DNA from: Acholeplasma equirhinis
Lineage (GTDB): Bacteria > Bacillota_I > Bacilli_A > Acholeplasmatales > Acholeplasmataceae
Length of the DNA: 64,000 nt
Assembly: GCF_017052655.1 (NCBI RefSeq)
Contig: NZ_JAFIDC010000001.1
Location: 1,116,001-1,180,000 of the forward strand
Direction: 5' to 3'
The notes under the pieces are model-generated. The model was given only the letters and a program-made list of their open reading frames with translations, made no database searches and was not told the DNA's origin. This document shows, piece after piece, positions 45,711-52,928 of this stretch. Each line of letters begins with the position of its first letter. The first letter of the stretch is position 1. Both the position numbers and the translations under genes were made by a program.

Positions 45711-46559
45711 CTATTTTAATGAATACCCCATACCTAAAGTTCCAGGACCTGCATGTGCCCCGACAACTGGTGTCAGTGGATAAAGTGTTACCTTCGCTCC
45801 AGGTCTTGCAGTTTCAATCTCTTTTTTGAAGTATTCTGCTTTATCTAAATTTGTTGTATATGCAATAAAGAAATCAACATCTTTGTCTTTTGTTTCAGTT
45901 AACATGACTTCTAAGATTCTTTGCTGCGCTTTTGTTGTTGTACGAATCTTTTCAAATGGTTTTAAAGATCCATCTTCCATAATTTTTAATAATGGTTTGA
46001 TTTTTAAAAGGGTACCAAGCAAACCCGCAGTCGATGATAATCGACCATTTTTCACAAGATATTTAAGTGTATCGACAAGTACATATATTTTTGTATTGTC
46101 TCTTACAAATTCTAATTTCTTAATAATTTCTTGTAGTGAAGCTCCATTTTTTACCATACGTAGCGCATGATCAACTAAGATTGCTTCTCCATATGATACA
46201 CTTTTTGAATCAAAAACTTCAACCTTTAAACCAGGAACTAAATCTTTTGCAAGAATTGCACCTTGGTAGGTTCCACTTAATTTAGACGAAAGTGTAATCA
46301 CTAAAAGTTCTTCATACCCATTAGCTTTTACTTTTTCATATAATTCGGCGAATTGCCCTGTTGATACTTGGGATGTATGGATATCTGCATCGGGTTTTGC
46401 AAGCATCATTTGATAGAAATCATCTGCTGTGATTTCTTCATAATCCACATATTCTTTACGGTCAAATGTTACAGTTAAACGTGCTGTGAGGCAATCTTTT
46501 TTTGCATCGATATAATCAATCCCAGACGTCGAAGTAACTGCGATAGCAATTTTCTTCAT
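45711..46559 (-). CDS. DegV family fatty-acid-binding protein
   Basis: 282 residues. DegV proteins bind a fatty acid and some (FakB) present it to the kinase FakA. IAVTSTSGIDYIDAKKD, IHTSQVSTGQFAELYEK and LVITLSSKLSGTYQGAILA are diagnostic; PVVGAHAGPGTLG ends the fold. No fakA is in the window. Transcribed with the MarR gene from the promoter at 46595-46600. Confidence 0.9.
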   Translation of the reverse strand: MKKIAIAVTSTSGIDYIDAKKDCLTARLTVTFDRKEYVDYEEITADDFYQMMLAKPDADIHTSQVSTGQFAELYEKVKANGYEELLVITLSSKLSGTYQGAILAKDLVPGLKVEVFDSKSVSYGEAILVDHALRMVKNGASLQEIIKKLEFVRDNTKIYVLVDTLKYLVKNGRLSSTAGLLGTLLKIKPLLKIMEDGSLKPFEKIRTTTKAQQRILEVMLTETKDKDVDFFIAYTTNLDKAEYFKKEIETARPGAKVTLYPLTPVVGAHAGPGTLGMGYSLK

Positions 46560-46577
46560 TTACTCTCTCCTCATATT

Positions 46578-46603
46578 AGTTTGATACTCAAAGTATTATA
46601 TCA
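46578..46603 (-). promoter_or_regulatory. degV-marR promoter with FabT-type operator
   Basis: Extended -10 TGATATAAT (46603-46595) is followed at once by the palindrome AGTTTGATACTCAAAGT (46578-46594, as read on +), one mismatch between arms and sharing 14 of 17 positions with the FabT box AGTTTGATTATCAAATT of streptococci. The site covers the expected transcription start. Confidence 0.6.
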
Positions 46604-46677
46604 TTAGTGTATCATACTTTTCATGAATTCATCCCTGAAAGTAAGAAAAAAACACCTCAAATGGCGGTTCTTCGTGT

Positions 46678-47529
46678 TTAACTTACATGGCTATCGAGAT
46701 AATTTAGAATAAATGCCTGAGTTCCTTTATTTTCAAAACCCTTTTCAATTAATTGTTGTAACATATCGCGCACTTTAGTTGCAATCGGTAGACTACCTTT
46801 TGCCTCATCAAGCGCAAGATTTAAATCTTTAACAAAGTGTTTAATGAAAAATCCTGGTTCATAATCTTTTAAGATCATTTTCTTACCATTATAAATCAAT
46901 TGGTTAGATGATGCTGAGCCACCCGATAAGACTTGATGAACAGCATCCAGAGGTAAATTCTTCTCCATTGCAAAGTAAAGACTTTCTGCAACACCTGCAA
47001 GTGCACCAGAAATTGCAATTTGGTTTGCAAGTTTGGTATATTGGCCACTACCCGCTTTACCCATATAGGTTATGGTTTTACCAAAGGTTTGAAGAAGTGG
47101 TACGATTTCATCAAAAACTTCTTTTTCACTACCAACCATAATAGAGAGTGTCCCTGATTTAGCACCTTGATCACCACCTGTTACTGGTGCATCAACAAGT
47201 CTAAAACCTAACTCTTTACCTTTTTCATATAAGTTTTCTGCTAAAGATGGAGATGATGTTGTCATATCGACAATAATTGTACCTTTTTTAGCGTATTTAA
47301 ACACCTCATGGATCACTTCATCGACATCTTTTGGATATCCAACAATGCTAAAGATGATATCTGAGGATTCAGCGAGTTCTTTAATTGTATATGAAACTGA
47401 AACTTCAGGTTTTAACTTTTCCGCTTTTGATATTGTTCTGTTGAATACAGTTACATCATAATTTGCGCGTGCTAAATGAAGTGCGATCGGAGCACCCATA
47501 ATTCCAGTTCCAATAAATCCAATTTTCAT
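46678..47529 (-). CDS. NAD(P)-dependent beta-hydroxyacid dehydrogenase (3-hydroxyisobutyrate dehydrogenase family)
   Basis: 283 residues. N-terminal Rossmann motif IGFIGTGIMGAPIALHLAR (3-21), substrate loop DAPVTGGDQGAKSGTLSIMV, catalytic lysine region GSGQYTKLANQ. Substrate could be a hydroxyacid such as tartronate semialdehyde, glyoxylate or succinate semialdehyde; undetermined. Last gene of the run that starts at 50591. Confidence 0.88.
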   Translation of the reverse strand: MKIGFIGTGIMGAPIALHLARANYDVTVFNRTISKAEKLKPEVSVSYTIKELAESSDIIFSIVGYPKDVDEVIHEVFKYAKKGTIIVDMTTSSPSLAENLYEKGKELGFRLVDAPVTGGDQGAKSGTLSIMVGSEKEVFDEIVPLLQTFGKTITYMGKAGSGQYTKLANQIAISGALAGVAESLYFAMEKNLPLDAVHQVLSGGSASSNQLIYNGKKMILKDYEPGFFIKHFVKDLNLALDEAKGSLPIATKVRDMLQQLIEKGFENKGTQAFILNYLDSHVS

Positions 47530-47541
47530 ATAAACTCCTTA

Positions 47542-47739
47542 TTAACCTTTAATAGTAGCTCCAAAAGGTATGAGTGCAAGTTTTCCTAATTTAAACCATT
47601 GTTTCGCAAACTTAAAGCATTGACGACCAAAAGGAATTGTGATAATTAGGATATGGAATAATATACCTAATAAGAACCACCAAATGGCAGCAAACAAACC
47701 ACCAAAGACAAACCAAATAATGTTACCTAATAATTTCAT
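47542..47739 (-). CDS. YccF-domain membrane protein
   Basis: 65 residues from ATG 47739, which matches the family's MKxLGNIIWFVFGG start; a GTG at 47751 is less likely. Two hydrophobic segments, then IPFGRQCFKFAKQWFKLGKL, LIPFGATI, the YccF signature. Function unknown. Confidence 0.8.
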   Translation of the reverse strand: MKLLGNIIWFVFGGLFAAIWWFLLGILFHILIITIPFGRQCFKFAKQWFKLGKLALIPFGATIKG

Positions 47740-47776
47740 TTCTTTTTCCACTTTTCTAAAATCATTAGTTTATTTT

Positions 47777-48604
47777 TTATACTTCTTCTTTAGTAACTAG
47801 TTTAACCTCATATGCAAAATACTTCTTATTAAATACAATTTCAAATAGAGAAATAACAAATGTACCTAGTAATACGATAGATAATACGAAAGCTTCACCA
47901 AATTGCACATAAGGATCTCTAAATATTAATAGCCCTATAAATACAAACTGCATGAAATTTCCTGTAAAAAATTTTAAAATAATCGTTAATGTTTTAAACT
48001 TAGTTAATCTTTGTGTCATCATGAGTAACCAAACAATCGCCATCGGAATTAAAACAACGATATACCCATTGATTGGATTATCAGTCACTGAAAACATGAT
48101 CATATTAAATAGTGCATTGATTGTCATAATAACAAAGTTTAAGACGAATAACATTGATATCAATGTTTCAATTTGCATCTTTTTCCTTGGTCTTAAATCT
48201 TTATTTTCTTTTTCTTCAAAGACTTTACTAGGTGTAAAACCTACCCACTTTTGTTCATAAAGATACACAAGTGTAACTAATCCGAATAAAACAAGTGGTA
48301 ATAAGAATTCTGGCTTTGAAAACACATCGATATTATACTGAACAATATTGACAACAAACGTAAAGATAATTGGCAGAATTGAAATGTAATACTTAAATGT
48401 TAATAAATGCTGCGAATCTTTATATCTATATTGAAGTATATTCATAACAAATACATAAAATGTTGGTAAAGAAAAGAGCACATATGTCGTTGTATCTGCA
48501 GTCACGTTACCAAGAAAAAAGATATACATTAAAAAGATAAAGAACAAGAATATCCATCTCAATGAATAAAATGTTAAGTTTTGATAATAATTTTTAGTGT
48601 TCAA
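47777..48604 (-). CDS. Membrane protein of unknown function, about eight helices
   Basis: 275 residues, mostly hydrophobic: segments about 12-32, 38-55, 68-88, 96-112, 145-165, 175-195, 208-228, 235-258. A short charged loop (EEKENKDLRPRKK, about 133-145) separates the halves. TTG start at 48604 with GAGGG 7 bases upstream; 2 bases after the nuclease-like gene. No family recognised. Confidence 0.6.
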   Translation of the reverse strand: MNTKNYYQNLTFYSLRWIFLFFIFLMYIFFLGNVTADTTTYVLFSLPTFYVFVMNILQYRYKDSQHLLTFKYYISILPIIFTFVVNIVQYNIDVFSKPEFLLPLVLFGLVTLVYLYEQKWVGFTPSKVFEEKENKDLRPRKKMQIETLISMLFVLNFVIMTINALFNMIMFSVTDNPINGYIVVLIPMAIVWLLMMTQRLTKFKTLTIILKFFTGNFMQFVFIGLLIFRDPYVQFGEAFVLSIVLLGTFVISLFEIVFNKKYFAYEVKLVTKEEV

Positions 48605-48606
48605 GT

Positions 48607-49314
48607 TTACGCCCTCTTTTTAAAATAATCTTCACTTTTTATCGTGACAATTTGATTTTTTCTTAAAAATTTATCTAATTCATGAATATTTATAAGTTTC
48701 ACATCATAGCGTTGTGCTGTAAGAATTGCTCTATCTGTAAATACATTATTAGCGACAACAACTGCGTAATCAGAATGATAATAATCTCTAGCTTCCTCAG
48801 CAGAATAAATACCATCCTTTTTTATTGAATGAATACTTGTTTTGACTTGAATAACATATTTTTCATTATCCTTAATTGCAATTAGATCCGCACCATGATC
48901 ATGTGAAATTGGTGTTAATTCTGTTTTGAATCCCTTTGCCTTGTACACTTGGTCAACAAATGCTTCAAATTCGTTCGAATTTAATTTTCTTATATCGTCT
49001 ATAGTTTTTACTTCTATAACTTTCTTCTTTTTAAATTCTGCGATATCAGAGATTTTTTTATCCCTAAAGTATTTAATTTTAATTATAGTATAAACAACAG
49101 TCAAGAAATCCACTGCAATTGCAACAAAAAAGATATTTCTATAAAATACATCCTGTTTGTAAAAAAATCCAAACATAATTGAAATCGGTAAAACAATTAG
49201 ACTTGTAATCAATACTGTAGCTTGCAAATCATCAAAGTTTACCCTTCTTTTTAAGAACCAGTAAAACTTTTCTATTAAATCTGTAACAGTCAAATCTTCC
49301 TTTTTTCTCCCCAT
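48607..49314 (-). CDS. Membrane-anchored Mrr-like nuclease
   Basis: 235 residues. Two helices near the N terminus (about 34-50, 59-80) precede a Mrr-type restriction-endonuclease domain (110-220). NEFEAFVDQVYKAKGF starts the domain and the PD-(D/E)XK core is GADLI (D143) and IQVK (Q156-K158). Mrr-like domains cut DNA; this one would face the cytosol. Part of the same run as the NERD gene upstream. Confidence 0.75.
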   Translation of the reverse strand: MGRKKEDLTVTDLIEKFYWFLKRRVNFDDLQATVLITSLIVLPISIMFGFFYKQDVFYRNIFFVAIAVDFLTVVYTIIKIKYFRDKKISDIAEFKKKKVIEVKTIDDIRKLNSNEFEAFVDQVYKAKGFKTELTPISHDHGADLIAIKDNEKYVIQVKTSIHSIKKDGIYSAEEARDYYHSDYAVVVANNVFTDRAILTAQRYDVKLINIHELDKFLRKNQIVTIKSEDYFKKRA

Positions 49315-49335
49315 TTTATATCCCCTTAATATAAA

Positions 49336-49848
49336 TTAACGCTTAAATTCAATTTGATTTTGTTCTGCATAATGTTTTATTACTTCAATCACATCATCTT
49401 CATCTTTTTCTAAGTTAATCACGATGGGTTGTTGTTTACTATTAAGCAACTTTGAAGTTTTAGTTTCGCTACCGTTTTTGACAACAATTTCTTTGAAAGT
49501 TAATGGATTATATTTTGAAAGTTGGATACTTTCAATTTCAATTGATTTAATTTCCGTCCAATTGTATAACTTTATTAACTTCTTTTCATTCCATGCATGT
49601 ATCCCTGTTTCATCAATCACAACACGTTGAATCACACTTGGATAATAGAATAGAAATCCAATAGAAACTAAAATGAATGCACCAATGACAACCCATAGAT
49701 AAATGATAGAGTCATCAGCGATTAACTGATCCCACATTGTAACAACAAGAACAAGTATCGCTAAAATAACAAACGCGTTAGAAAATAACGCGTTCTTTTT
49801 CATTGATTTTAATCTGTCATGATTATAAGACTTAACTTCTATTTGCAT
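49336..49848 (-). CDS. Two-helix membrane protein with PH-like domain
   Basis: 170 residues from ATG 49848, with AAGGGA about 8 bases upstream (TTG at 49878 lacks one). Two helices (about 21-43, 48-66), then a beta-rich domain (IQRVVIDETGIHAW, LYNWTEIKSIEIE) like bacterial PH domains. Unknown role; lies between two nuclease-like genes. Confidence 0.55.
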   Translation of the reverse strand: MQIEVKSYNHDRLKSMKKNALFSNAFVILAILVLVVTMWDQLIADDSIIYLWVVIGAFILVSIGFLFYYPSVIQRVVIDETGIHAWNEKKLIKLYNWTEIKSIEIESIQLSKYNPLTFKEIVVKNGSETKTSKLLNSKQQPIVINLEKDEDDVIEVIKHYAEQNQIEFKR

Positions 49849-49901
49849 AAGATTGATCCCTTCAAAAGGTGAATACAATATTATTTTATAATATTTTTAT
49901 G

Positions 49902-50591
49902 CTATTTATTATATTTTTCCTTAATTTTTTGGACATGTTGTTTTCTTGCAAGTTTATCAGTGATATTTTCAAGATAAAAACTATCGACAAGTTCAGTTAA
50001 TTCTTCTAGTGATAAATTAAATTCAAGTACCTTCTCTAATTCTTTAATCAGAGAAGTTAACTTGTTTAAATTTATAACAAATGTTTGTTTGCCATTTTCA
50101 AAAGTAATATCTCTTAAAACTGCACGCGAACCAAAAGTAATAATATTAAATACAGGTAAATTAGGTTCAAACTTACGAATGATTTTATTGATATGCGTTT
50201 GGTTTTGTTTAATGGGATTATAAAATTGATGTTTAGAGATTAAAGTCTTTGTATACTTTCTTCCGTTTCTACCACGTTTAACATTTTCATGTTTAACAGT
50301 CATTGTCCAGTTTTCGTTTTGTTCTGAACCAAAGATATGACCATTGTAGTTTTTAGCTTCAATGACATAAATTGCTTTTGATGTAATTAACATGTTATCA
50401 ATTTGAGATGAACTGTATTGATCCTCAAACATAAAGTCATGTAATTCAATACCACCAAACTTTTCTGCACATTTCTTTAGATTTTTATGAATTTTCTTTT
50501 CTAATCTTCTACCTTTAACTGTAGGTATTTGTAAGTAGGCACTATATCCTGCAATCAATAATATAACGACTATGATTAAAATTAATTCCAT
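49902..50591 (-). CDS. Membrane-anchored NERD-domain protein
   Basis: 229 residues. One N-terminal helix (2-20), then a NERD (nuclease-related) domain: GRRLEKKIHKNL (27-38), QIDNMLIT with D65, and IYVIEAKNYNGHIFG with E78 and K80, the PD-(D/E)XK pattern. A basic insert (KRGRNGRKYTK) is suited to nucleic acid. First gene of the run NERD - PH-like - Mrr-like - membrane protein - YccF - dehydrogenase. Confidence 0.78.
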   Translation of the reverse strand: MELILIIVVILLIAGYSAYLQIPTVKGRRLEKKIHKNLKKCAEKFGGIELHDFMFEDQYSSSQIDNMLITSKAIYVIEAKNYNGHIFGSEQNENWTMTVKHENVKRGRNGRKYTKTLISKHQFYNPIKQNQTHINKIIRKFEPNLPVFNIITFGSRAVLRDITFENGKQTFVINLNKLTSLIKELEKVLEFNLSLEELTELVDSFYLENITDKLARKQHVQKIKEKYNK

Positions 50592-50670
50592 GATGTTTCT
50601 CCTCTTTCTTCATGATAAAACTTAATCTCTTCCTAATAAAATAATTCATTTATCTTAAATTAAAAAGAAA

Positions 50671-50732
50671 TAAGTTTCTCTATTCTTTGTCTACTCTCAT
50701 TATACAAGGTAGTACCTGAATAAAGAAACTTA
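50671..50732 (-). terminator. Long inverted repeat, terminator or operator
   Basis: Arms of 15 bases (50671-50685 and 50718-50732, one G-T pair) enclose a small palindrome AGGTAGTACCT and a -10-like TATAAT (50704-50699, minus). The distal arm is followed by ATTTCTTTTT on the minus strand. It lies after the SRPBCC gene and before the NERD gene. Confidence 0.45.
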
Positions 50733-50754
50733 AGTTTAAGCTTTTATTACAAAA

Positions 50755-51162
50755 TTATTTTAATGATTCACAGTATGCTTTAAAATTATCCAAAATGGCT
50801 TGCCAACCTGCTTTTTGGAACTCCGCAGGATAAGTGTTTTCAGCATCAAAGATAACATCTAGATGGGTATGATGACCATGACCATGGAAATAAATATCCA
50901 CTTCTCTGTTATCATCCATAATGTAGTTTATATGTTCTTTAGTAATTACACGATATGTACCTTCAAAATCGAATCCATCTGTACCATCTTTCGCTTCCAT
51001 GCGGTAGCTAAATCTACCACCTACTTTAAAATCTGCTCTGGCACTTGGTGAATGCCAATCATCTGATGCATGATTCCAAAACTTAACTTGTTTTGGATCA
51101 TTATATGTTTGATAGACAAACTCAACTGGTTTATCAATCATTGCAGTTACTGTAATTTTCAT
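50755..51162 (-). CDS. SRPBCC/AHSA1-domain protein
   Basis: 135 residues of the START-like ligand-binding fold. TAMIDKPVEFVYQTYNDPKQ, FWNHASDDWHSPSA and GGRFSYRMEA are typical of the AHSA1 group, and WQAILDNFKAYCESL is the last helix. Ligand unknown. Confidence 0.8.
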   Translation of the reverse strand: MKITVTAMIDKPVEFVYQTYNDPKQVKFWNHASDDWHSPSARADFKVGGRFSYRMEAKDGTDGFDFEGTYRVITKEHINYIMDDNREVDIYFHGHGHHTHLDVIFDAENTYPAEFQKAGWQAILDNFKAYCESLK

Positions 51163-51187
51163 TTTCTCTTTCCCCTTCTTTTGAAAA

Positions 51188-51919
51188 TTATAATATTTTT
51201 GATAGTTTATTAATTTTTACTCTTTCATCTATCATGCGGTGATTCGCTTTAAAATCGGTTGATTCTTTAACAACAAGTGATGGGTGTAGTCTTTGGAGTT
51301 TAGTCACTATTTCAAAGAAGTTAAAACCATCATTACTATCAACCAAATAAAGATCAGGTTGATGGTTTGTAACAATATCATAAAGCGCACTTGCGGTATC
51401 TTTTAAGAAAGAACATGCTGGGTACCATTTACTTGATGCATGAATGACACCTTCTATTTCCATTTTACGATATAAGAAATCAACCATTTGATTTGAGCCT
51501 TTATCATAACCTATTTGCCATCCTAATCGAACAATATATGAATCTTTATTGATAGCTAAACATGCATCTTCACATCTTCTTTTGTAGATACCATAATCAT
51601 CCATTGCGTCAGGTATTGATCTGATATCATGTGGTCCTACATTATCATTAGAAAAGACAGATACTGTTGAGATATAAACAAACTTAATTTTTAACAATTT
51701 AGCAATCTCAGCTAAACTTGCAGCCCAATCACTGGAACCCATAGCAAAATGTATAATTAATTTCGGTGAAACTTCCCTAATAAAATGAAGCATTGCTTCT
51801 TTGTCATCAGTTGATACTTCATCACGCTTAAAAGGAATCACTTCATATCCCTTTTCTTCAAAGTATGCTTTAGCAAAAGGTGCAACTGTTCCATTTAATC
51901 CAGTAAAGATAGCTTTCAT
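51188..51919 (-). CDS. NAD-dependent epimerase/dehydratase family protein (RmlD-like)
   Basis: 243 residues. Rossmann start AIFTGLNGTVAPFAKAYFEE, FVYISTVSVFSND (catalytic serine/threonine region) and YGIYKRRCE as the YxxxK pair. Resembles dTDP-4-dehydrorhamnose reductase but is shorter; the substrate is unknown. Confidence 0.75.
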   Translation of the reverse strand: MKAIFTGLNGTVAPFAKAYFEEKGYEVIPFKRDEVSTDDKEAMLHFIREVSPKLIIHFAMGSSDWAASLAEIAKLLKIKFVYISTVSVFSNDNVGPHDIRSIPDAMDDYGIYKRRCEDACLAINKDSYIVRLGWQIGYDKGSNQMVDFLYRKMEIEGVIHASSKWYPACSFLKDTASALYDIVTNHQPDLYLVDSNDGFNFFEIVTKLQRLHPSLVVKESTDFKANHRMIDERVKINKLSKIL

Positions 51920-51961
51920 AGTTAATTACCTCTTTACCTTCATTATATTCCATAAATAAAA

Positions 51962-51986
51962 AACTCCTATCATTTTGATAGAAGTT
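51962..51986 (-). terminator. Intrinsic terminator after the 52021-52614 gene
   Basis: 11-bp stem AACTTCTATCA / TGATAGGAGTT (one G-T pair), loop AAA, followed by a T run on the minus strand. Confidence 0.85.
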
Positions 51987-52020
51987 TATTTTTTAATCTA
52001 ATTCAAACAAAATATAAACA

Positions 52021-52614
52021 TCAATTGACTACTGTAACATCAACTAATTCTAACATATCGTCGACATATTCAAAATGTAAATAAGAGTAGTCGCCATCCG
52101 AAAATCCCTTAATTTTAACTACTTTTTGGTTACCTATTTCTTCACTGCTTAAAATCTCAATTTCATAAGGTAAATTATGTCCACTTAAATCTTCTATTTT
52201 TCTTGTTAATAACCCGTTAAGTTCATGAACCTCATAATAATGATCCATCAAACTATCTATTCTAATGAATATGATGTCTTCATCTTGAACTTTAAATGTT
52301 TGAAATCCAAATCCAAAAACGATACCTAAGAATATAAGTAGACTTGCTGCAATTGTTGTAATGAGCATACAAATGATAAGTACAATATGCATCAATACTT
52401 TTTTTGATATGGAGATGACAATACTTGCCATAGTGATTGTGTAGACAAAAAGTGGTAGGATGATAAACCAAATGATATCAATAGCATATTTTAAAATATA
52501 CACATATTTATATATATTTAACCAAATCAAAAAAATGCTCATCCACCCTATGAACAAAATTGTTAAGATCAATATGAATTTACTCTTAATATCCAAGTTT
52601 TTTAAGTAGTGCAT
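52021..52614 (-). CDS. Membrane protein of unknown function, possibly leaderless mRNA
   Basis: 197 residues, no family recognised. Three to four hydrophobic segments fill residues 13-105 and a hydrophilic C-terminal domain follows (about 110-197). No SD stands before ATG 52614; instead an extended -10 (TGATATAAT, 52629-52621) ends only 6 bases before it, so transcription should begin at or near the start codon. Confidence 0.6.
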   Translation of the reverse strand: MHYLKNLDIKSKFILILTILFIGWMSIFLIWLNIYKYVYILKYAIDIIWFIILPLFVYTITMASIVISISKKVLMHIVLIICMLITTIAASLLIFLGIVFGFGFQTFKVQDEDIIFIRIDSLMDHYYEVHELNGLLTRKIEDLSGHNLPYEIEILSSEEIGNQKVVKIKGFSDGDYSYLHFEYVDDMLELVDVTVVN

Positions 52615-52655
52615 ATTTCTATTATATCAATAATAAGAATAAAGATATTAGAAAG

Positions 52656-52688
52656 AAAAAACTCTATCCATAAGGAATAGAGTTTTAA
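52656..52688 (-). terminator. Intrinsic terminator after tRNA-Glu
   Basis: AAAACTCTATTCC / GGATAGAGTTTT with a one-base bulge and a T run, 9 bases after the tRNA. Confidence 0.85.
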
Positions 52689-52696
52689 GTTCGAAA

Positions 52697-52772
52697 TGGT
52701 GACCCGTACGGGATTCGAACCCGTGAGTGCATGCGTGAAAGGCATGTGAGTTAACCGTTTCTCCAACGGGCC
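52697..52772 (-). tRNA. tRNA-Glu (anticodon TTC)
   Basis: 76 bases. Acceptor GGCCCGT / ACGGGTC, anticodon loop CTTTCAC between CATGC / GCATG, T arm GGGTTCGAATCCC, and encoded CCA. All four arms pair. Confidence 0.96.
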
Positions 52773-52775
52773 ATA

Positions 52776-52866
52776 TGGCGGAGCGAGAGGGATTTGAACC
52801 CTCGCACGGTGTTACCCGTCTAACGCGTTAGCAGTGCGCCCTCTTCGGCCTCTTGAGTATCACTCC
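52776..52866 (-). tRNA. tRNA-Ser (anticodon GCT)
   Basis: 91 bases with a long variable arm (ACGG / CCGT). Acceptor GGAGTGA / TCGCTCC, anticodon loop CTGCTAA, T arm GAGGG / CCCTC, encoded CCA. The anticodon stem GCGCA / CGCGT has an A-C mismatch at 31-39. Confidence 0.94.
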
Positions 52867-52896
52867 GTTTAAGACATGACTAAGTCATGCCTTTAT

Positions 52897-52925
52897 ATGT
52901 TAACTTATTTTAAAATGGATGTCAA
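52897..52925 (-). promoter_or_regulatory. Promoter of the tRNA pair
   Basis: Perfect -35 TTGACA (52925-52920), 17 bases, -10 TAACAT (52902-52897). A perfect inverted repeat CATGAC-TTA-GTCATG (52889-52875) lies between it and the tRNA. Confidence 0.6.
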
Positions 52926-52928
52926 TTG

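Noticed and set aside
46640-46680. Possible terminator after the hydroxyacid dehydrogenase gene (AACAC / GTGTT with T run)
   Set aside because: Only five good pairs with a long interior loop; too weak to call.
46678-50591. Classical restriction-modification system
   Set aside because: No methyltransferase or specificity subunit is near the Mrr-like and NERD genes.
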